From NCBI GenBank assembly GCA_002437415.1, contig DJPL01000016.1:3602-47356 (forward strand): 43,755 nt of DNA. The letters are read 5' to 3'. Within the stretch, counting starts at the first letter, position 1. Each line of letters starts with the position of its first letter. The position numbers and the translations under genes are program-made. The notes beneath the pieces were generated by a model. The model was not told the DNA's origin. It searched no databases and was given only the letters and a program-made list of their open reading frames with translations. This DNA is from Ruminococcaceae bacterium UBA6413. Its GTDB lineage: Bacteria; Bacillota; Clostridia; Oscillospirales; Ruminococcaceae. Below are positions 40,949 through 43,755 of this stretch, piece by piece.

Positions 40949-41617
40949 ATGAATACAAACGAGTTCTACAAAGAGCTTATGAGCGAGTATTCTTTTGACC
41001 ATGAAAAAATAAAAAAAGCCGCTATGGGTAAGTCGGTAAGCAGAAAAACAAGCAGACTTAAAGCGGCGTGGATCTCGGCGGCAGGTGTTGCTGCGGCGAT
41101 CGCGATAACCTTCGGCAGTGTGGCAATGCTCAACACGGGCAGTCCCGTGAGCGTTACTCCGACCACCTCGATCAGTGCCGAAGAGCGTTTTAAAATGGCA
41201 ATGGAAGCATACAACAAGGCTGATAAAAACACCGAAGAGGTTTTTCTCTATGTTACATTCAAGGAGAATGAAACGCCCGAGGATATGCAGAAGATACTTG
41301 CAAAGGCAGACAACAAGGGTAATATCCGCGTGACTGAGGTTTATCTTTCGGACGATACGGCAGTGAGCGGAAGCAGTAATATCGCTTCACTCTTTGACGC
41401 AAACGAGAAAAACATAACGGCGGTAAAGGTTTATTGCCCCGGAAACTTCTTTAAGCGTCTGACTGCACTTGACGGTGTTTATCTTGTGGAAACGGAAGAT
41501 ACATTTAAAGAAAATGATTTCTGTGCTATCGACACAAGCAGCGATTATGATTATTATCCCGATTTTAACAACAACTCCGAGCCGACACCCGGCGACTCGA
41601 CAAACCCGCAGGAATGA
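40949..41617 (+). CDS. One-helix membrane protein, probable anti-sigma factor
   Basis: The 222-residue protein has a charged N-terminal ~38 residues (probably cytoplasmic), a single membrane helix (about 40-61; AAWISAAGVAAAIAITFGSV) and an extracellular domain of about 150 residues without a recognised family (EEVFLYVTFKENETPEDMQK, KVYCPGNFFKRLTALDGVYL), ending in an acidic Pro/Thr tail. The location right after the ECF gene and the topology are those of an anti-sigma factor, but the N-terminus shows no clear zinc-binding HxxxCxxC motif. A terminator follows, so the two genes form one unit. Confidence 0.65.
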   Translation: MNTNEFYKELMSEYSFDHEKIKKAAMGKSVSRKTSRLKAAWISAAGVAAAIAITFGSVAMLNTGSPVSVTPTTSISAEERFKMAMEAYNKADKNTEEVFLYVTFKENETPEDMQKILAKADNKGNIRVTEVYLSDDTAVSGSSNIASLFDANEKNITAVKVYCPGNFFKRLTALDGVYLVETEDTFKENDFCAIDTSSDYDYYPDFNNNSEPTPGDSTNPQE

Positions 41618-41641
41618 TCCCTTTATATTTAAATAGTATAC

Positions 41642-41677
41642 CGCCTTTCGGAGCTCCGTTTCCGAAAGGCGTTTTTT
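41642..41677 (+). terminator. Terminator of the ECF/anti-sigma unit
   Basis: A perfect 11-bp stem CGCCTTTCGGA/TCCGAAAGGCG (41642-41652 with 41661-41671) followed by TTTTTT. Confidence 0.92.
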
Positions 41678-41737
41678 GCGCGATGGGCAGTCAATGTAAT
41701 CGTTTTAATAAAATTTTCGGATAAGCCGTTAAAGCTA

Positions 41738-41766
41738 TTGACTTTTTTTGTGAAAACCTTTACAAT
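41738..41766 (+). promoter_or_regulatory. Promoter of the GH5 cellulase gene
   Basis: TTGACT (41738-41743), 17-bp spacer, TACAAT (41761-41766), 50 bp before the ATG. It looks like a good sigma-A-type promoter, so the cellulase need not depend on the neighbouring ECF factor. Confidence 0.7.
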
Positions 41767-41816
41767 ATGATTAAAATAACAAAAACGGCGTCAGCCGACA
41801 GGAAAGAAAGGTACTT

Positions 41817-43226
41817 ATGAAGAAAAGAATACTTGCCGCTCTTATCAGCGGTATAATGGTCGTTACCGGTATTTCTGCGTGCTCGGGCGGAGCAAATTCG
41901 TCCGTTGACAGCAGCTCGGCAACAACAACCGCCGCAACAACTACAGAAACAACCACCGCGGCAACAACTACTGTTGCAACCACAACAGAAACTACAACTC
42001 CCGCCCCCGAAACAACAGAAGCTACAACCCCCGCTCCCGAAACGACCGTAGCTACTACGACCGAGGCTGAAACAGAAGCTCCCGCTCCTGAGCCCGAAGT
42101 CACAACAGGAGGCGCATCGGTGGAATTTTCACAGAACCTTATGCCCGGCTGGAACCTCGGCAACCAGCTTGAAGCAAGCTCAAACAAAGTTCCGAGCGAA
42201 ACCGCGTGGGGCAACCCGGTTATAACAGAAGACCTTATCAAGGCTGTAAAGGCTCAGGGCTTCAAGTCTATCCGTATCCCTGTATCTTACCTTTCAAAGA
42301 TCGGTGACGGTCCTGACTACACGATCGACTCCGCATGGCTCGACAGAGTTCAGGAGGTTGTCGATATGTGCGTCAATAACGGACTTTACGCTATAATCAA
42401 TATCCACGGCGACGGTTACTACACCGTTGACGGCGGTTGGCTTCTTTGCAATGAACCCGAAGCCGATCAGAAAGTGATCAAGGATAAGTTTAAAAAGGTA
42501 TGGGCTCAGATAGCTGATCGCTTCAAGAATTATGACGAGCACCTCGTATATGAATCCATGAACGAAGTCTTTGACGGCAATTACGGCGGTCCTACCGCAG
42601 AAAATTACGGCAATATAAATGACTATAATCAGATTTTCGTTGATACAGTAAGAAACGCCGGCGGCAACAACGGCTCGCGTTATCTTCTCGTGCCGGGCTG
42701 GAATACCGATATCGACTATACGACCGGTGATGTCGGCTATGCACTCGCAGGAAATTTTGTTATCCCGAATGACAGCACGGGCAGAATTATGATTTCCGTT
42801 CATTATTACGCTCCGTGGGATTTCTGCGGCGATGAGAGCAAGGACGTAATATTCAGATGGGGTGATAACCTTAAGGGCCAGGTAAAGCCCAGACAGAACG
42901 AGTCACTTGTTGACAGACAGTTTGATAAGCTTTATAACGCTTATATCAAGAACGGCTACGGCGTTGTTATCGGCGAGTACGGCTCTATCGACAAGACGCA
43001 CAAGGACGAGCGCAACACTACATACCGTGCTTATTTTGCGGAGTATGTAAACTATGCGGCTCATAAGCGCAACATCGTAACCGTTTACTGGGATAACGGC
43101 TGGAACGGCAAGTACGGCTTCGGTCTGTTTGACCGTACAAAGTGCACAGTAACACAGCCCGAGATAATCAAGGGTATAATGGACGGCGCGGCAGCAACAG
43201 AAGCTCCTACAGCACCTACGGAATAA
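41817..43226 (+). CDS. GH5 (subfamily 4-like) endoglucanase lipoprotein
   Basis: A 469-residue extracytoplasmic beta-1,4-glucanase. The lipobox ISAC with C22 predicts membrane anchoring. A linker rich in Thr, Pro, Ala and Glu (about 30-95) is followed by a GH5 TIM barrel (about 100-455): PGWNLGNQLEA, ETAWGNP, GFKSIRIPVSYL, IINIHGDGYY, acid/base YESMNEV with E250, SVHYYAPWDF and nucleophile VIGEYGS with E387. GH5_4 members often act on cellulose, xyloglucan and mixed-linkage glucan. The usual HxW/HH pattern reads IHGDGYY. No dockerin or CBM is visible; a short Ala/Pro/Thr tail ends the protein. Its upstream promoter is at 41738-41766. Confidence 0.92.
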   Translation: MKKRILAALISGIMVVTGISACSGGANSSVDSSSATTTAATTTETTTAATTTVATTTETTTPAPETTEATTPAPETTVATTTEAETEAPAPEPEVTTGGASVEFSQNLMPGWNLGNQLEASSNKVPSETAWGNPVITEDLIKAVKAQGFKSIRIPVSYLSKIGDGPDYTIDSAWLDRVQEVVDMCVNNGLYAIINIHGDGYYTVDGGWLLCNEPEADQKVIKDKFKKVWAQIADRFKNYDEHLVYESMNEVFDGNYGGPTAENYGNINDYNQIFVDTVRNAGGNNGSRYLLVPGWNTDIDYTTGDVGYALAGNFVIPNDSTGRIMISVHYYAPWDFCGDESKDVIFRWGDNLKGQVKPRQNESLVDRQFDKLYNAYIKNGYGVVIGEYGSIDKTHKDERNTTYRAYFAEYVNYAAHKRNIVTVYWDNGWNGKYGFGLFDRTKCTVTQPEIIKGIMDGAAATEAPTAPTE

Positions 43227-43264
43227 CAGGGTGCATTGTGCAATAACTTTGTATATATTTCCAC

Positions 43265-43293
43265 TTGCTTTTTGAGCAGAAATGTAGTATATT
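43265..43293 (+). promoter_or_regulatory. Promoter of the small membrane protein gene
   Basis: TTGCTT (43265-43270), 17-bp spacer, TATATT (43288-43293), about 28 bp before the ATG and in a 94-bp gap after the cellulase. Confidence 0.6.
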
Positions 43294-43320
43294 AGTCCTT
43301 ACAGAAAGGAATGATATTTT

Positions 43321-43554
43321 ATGATGAAAAAAATTACTTCTGTGGTAACAGCCGCAGCAATGTCGATATTACTCGGTATTACCTGCTTTGCAGAAACTAC
43401 GGTAGGCGCAAGCAGCGGTAATACAAGCACAGGCGTTACATTTGATATGACGGCAATTATTATCTGCATCGTAGCTCTTGCAGTTGTAGTTGCAGTCGGC
43501 ATTATCACAGCTGTTGTAAGCAAGAAGAAAAAGAACGGCAACAATAATAAGTAA
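43321..43554 (+). CDS. Small secreted or membrane protein (77 aa), unknown
   Basis: I do not recognise this protein. Residues 1-24 form a signal peptide (ending CFA), then a short Ser/Thr/Gly-rich stretch, a second hydrophobic helix (about 44-66; TAIIICIVALAVVVAVGIIT) and a basic Asn-rich tail (KKKKNGNNNK). Layout fits a mature one-helix membrane microprotein. AAAGGA (43305-43310) precedes the ATG pair at 43321/43324. A strong hairpin follows, and the gene has its own promoter. Confidence 0.7.
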   Translation: MMKKITSVVTAAAMSILLGITCFAETTVGASSGNTSTGVTFDMTAIIICIVALAVVVAVGIITAVVSKKKKNGNNNK

Positions 43555-43562
43555 TTATGACT

Positions 43563-43593
43563 GAAGCCCCGCCCGCGCGGGGCTTCAAAATTT
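43563..43593 (+). terminator. Terminator after the small membrane protein gene
   Basis: A perfect 10-bp stem GAAGCCCCGC/GCGGGGCTTC (43563-43572 with 43577-43586, 4-nt loop) followed by AAAATTT. The U-tract is weak, so it may work in both directions. Confidence 0.65.
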
Positions 43594-43680
43594 GTCAAGC
43601 GAACACTCATTTCCATCATTAACCGGCAATAGCGATGCAGTACCATCGCTGCAAATAAATCCTATGCCAATATACGGCTG

Positions 43681-43755
43681 ATAATTTCGTGAGTGTATCG
43701 GTACAACTGCACTGTCACCGAAACTTCCAAAAAACGCACTATCCTGAGATATCTG
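43681..43755. repeat. Dispersed repeat, right copy, cut by the window end
   Basis: Reverse-complement match to 209-283 (70 of 75 bases by eye). On the minus strand one frame is open from the window edge through the repeat to a TGA at 43585-43587 (56 residues, SFGDSAVVPIHSRNYQPY and IGIGFICSDG within it). On the plus strand a GTG at 43691 opens a frame to the edge. Neither is long enough to call a gene. Confidence 0.85.

Noticed and set aside
43585..43755. Partial minus-strand gene entering from the right edge (56 residues).
   Set aside because: An open frame of this length at an edge is not significant, and part of it lies in a dispersed repeat. Listed only under the repeat.
1..43755. tRNA, rRNA, CRISPR array, insertion-sequence transposase or prophage genes.
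   Set aside because: None seen on either strand; the repeats present are intergenic, in-gene tandem or palindromic.

Overview
The window reads as a chromosomal segment of a motile, anaerobic, plant-fibre-using Gram-positive gut bacterium of the Clostridia, most likely Ruminococcaceae/Oscillospiraceae ([Eubacterium] siraeum-like is my best guess, from family knowledge rather than a search). The grounds are the Clostridium/Bacillus order of flagellar genes (fliY with a CheC-type domain, FlbD, a TIGR02530-type orf, paired flgF/flgG), many TTG and GTG starts behind strong GGAGG sites, a GH5 cellulase lipoprotein, and (S)PxTG-type cell-wall sorting signals.

Layout. 1-437: AT-rich end region with a terminator and one copy of a dispersed repeat. 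438-31409 (minus strand, read right to left): a nearly complete flagellar/chemotaxis gene set, flgB-flgC-fliE-fliF-fliG-fliH-fliI-fliJ-fliK-flgD-orf-flgE-flbD-motA-motB-fliM-fliY-cheY-fliO-fliP-fliQ-fliR-flhB-flhA-fliA-flgF-flgG-cheC-cheD-fapA, ending with a large secreted repeat protein that carries a cysteine-peptidase-like domain. fliL, flhF and flhG are absent from their usual places. The gene string is broken by a 593-bp structured, repeat-bearing gap (flgE/flbD), a 244-bp gap carrying the same repeat family (flhB/flhA) and a hairpin-rich 220-bp gap with its own promoter (motA/motB). Further promoter-like sites precede flgB and fliK.

31729-32448: an unknown two-helix membrane protein, divergent from the next block. 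32699-36977 (plus): a cyclic-di-GMP block made of a PilZ/YcgR-type protein, a membrane GGDEF diguanylate cyclase, a ParA-type ATPase and a ComFB-family protein. 37130-39932 (minus): two paralogous secreted proteins with Pro/Asp-rich stalks and an SPDTG sorting signal, each with its own closely similar promoter. 40385-43226 (plus): an ECF sigma factor, a one-helix probable anti-sigma factor and a GH5 endoglucanase lipoprotein. 43321-43554: a small secreted/membrane protein. The right edge holds an inverted copy of the repeat found near the left edge.

Working model (inference): the minus-strand block builds and steers the flagellum, with CheC, CheD and FliY adjusting CheY-P and receptors. The adjacent PilZ/GGDEF pair supplies and senses c-di-GMP. 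The ParA-ComFB pair is a candidate ligand-controlled positioning module and is the most interesting item here. The right third is a cell-surface, fibre-attachment and cellulose-degradation region with its own sigma factor.
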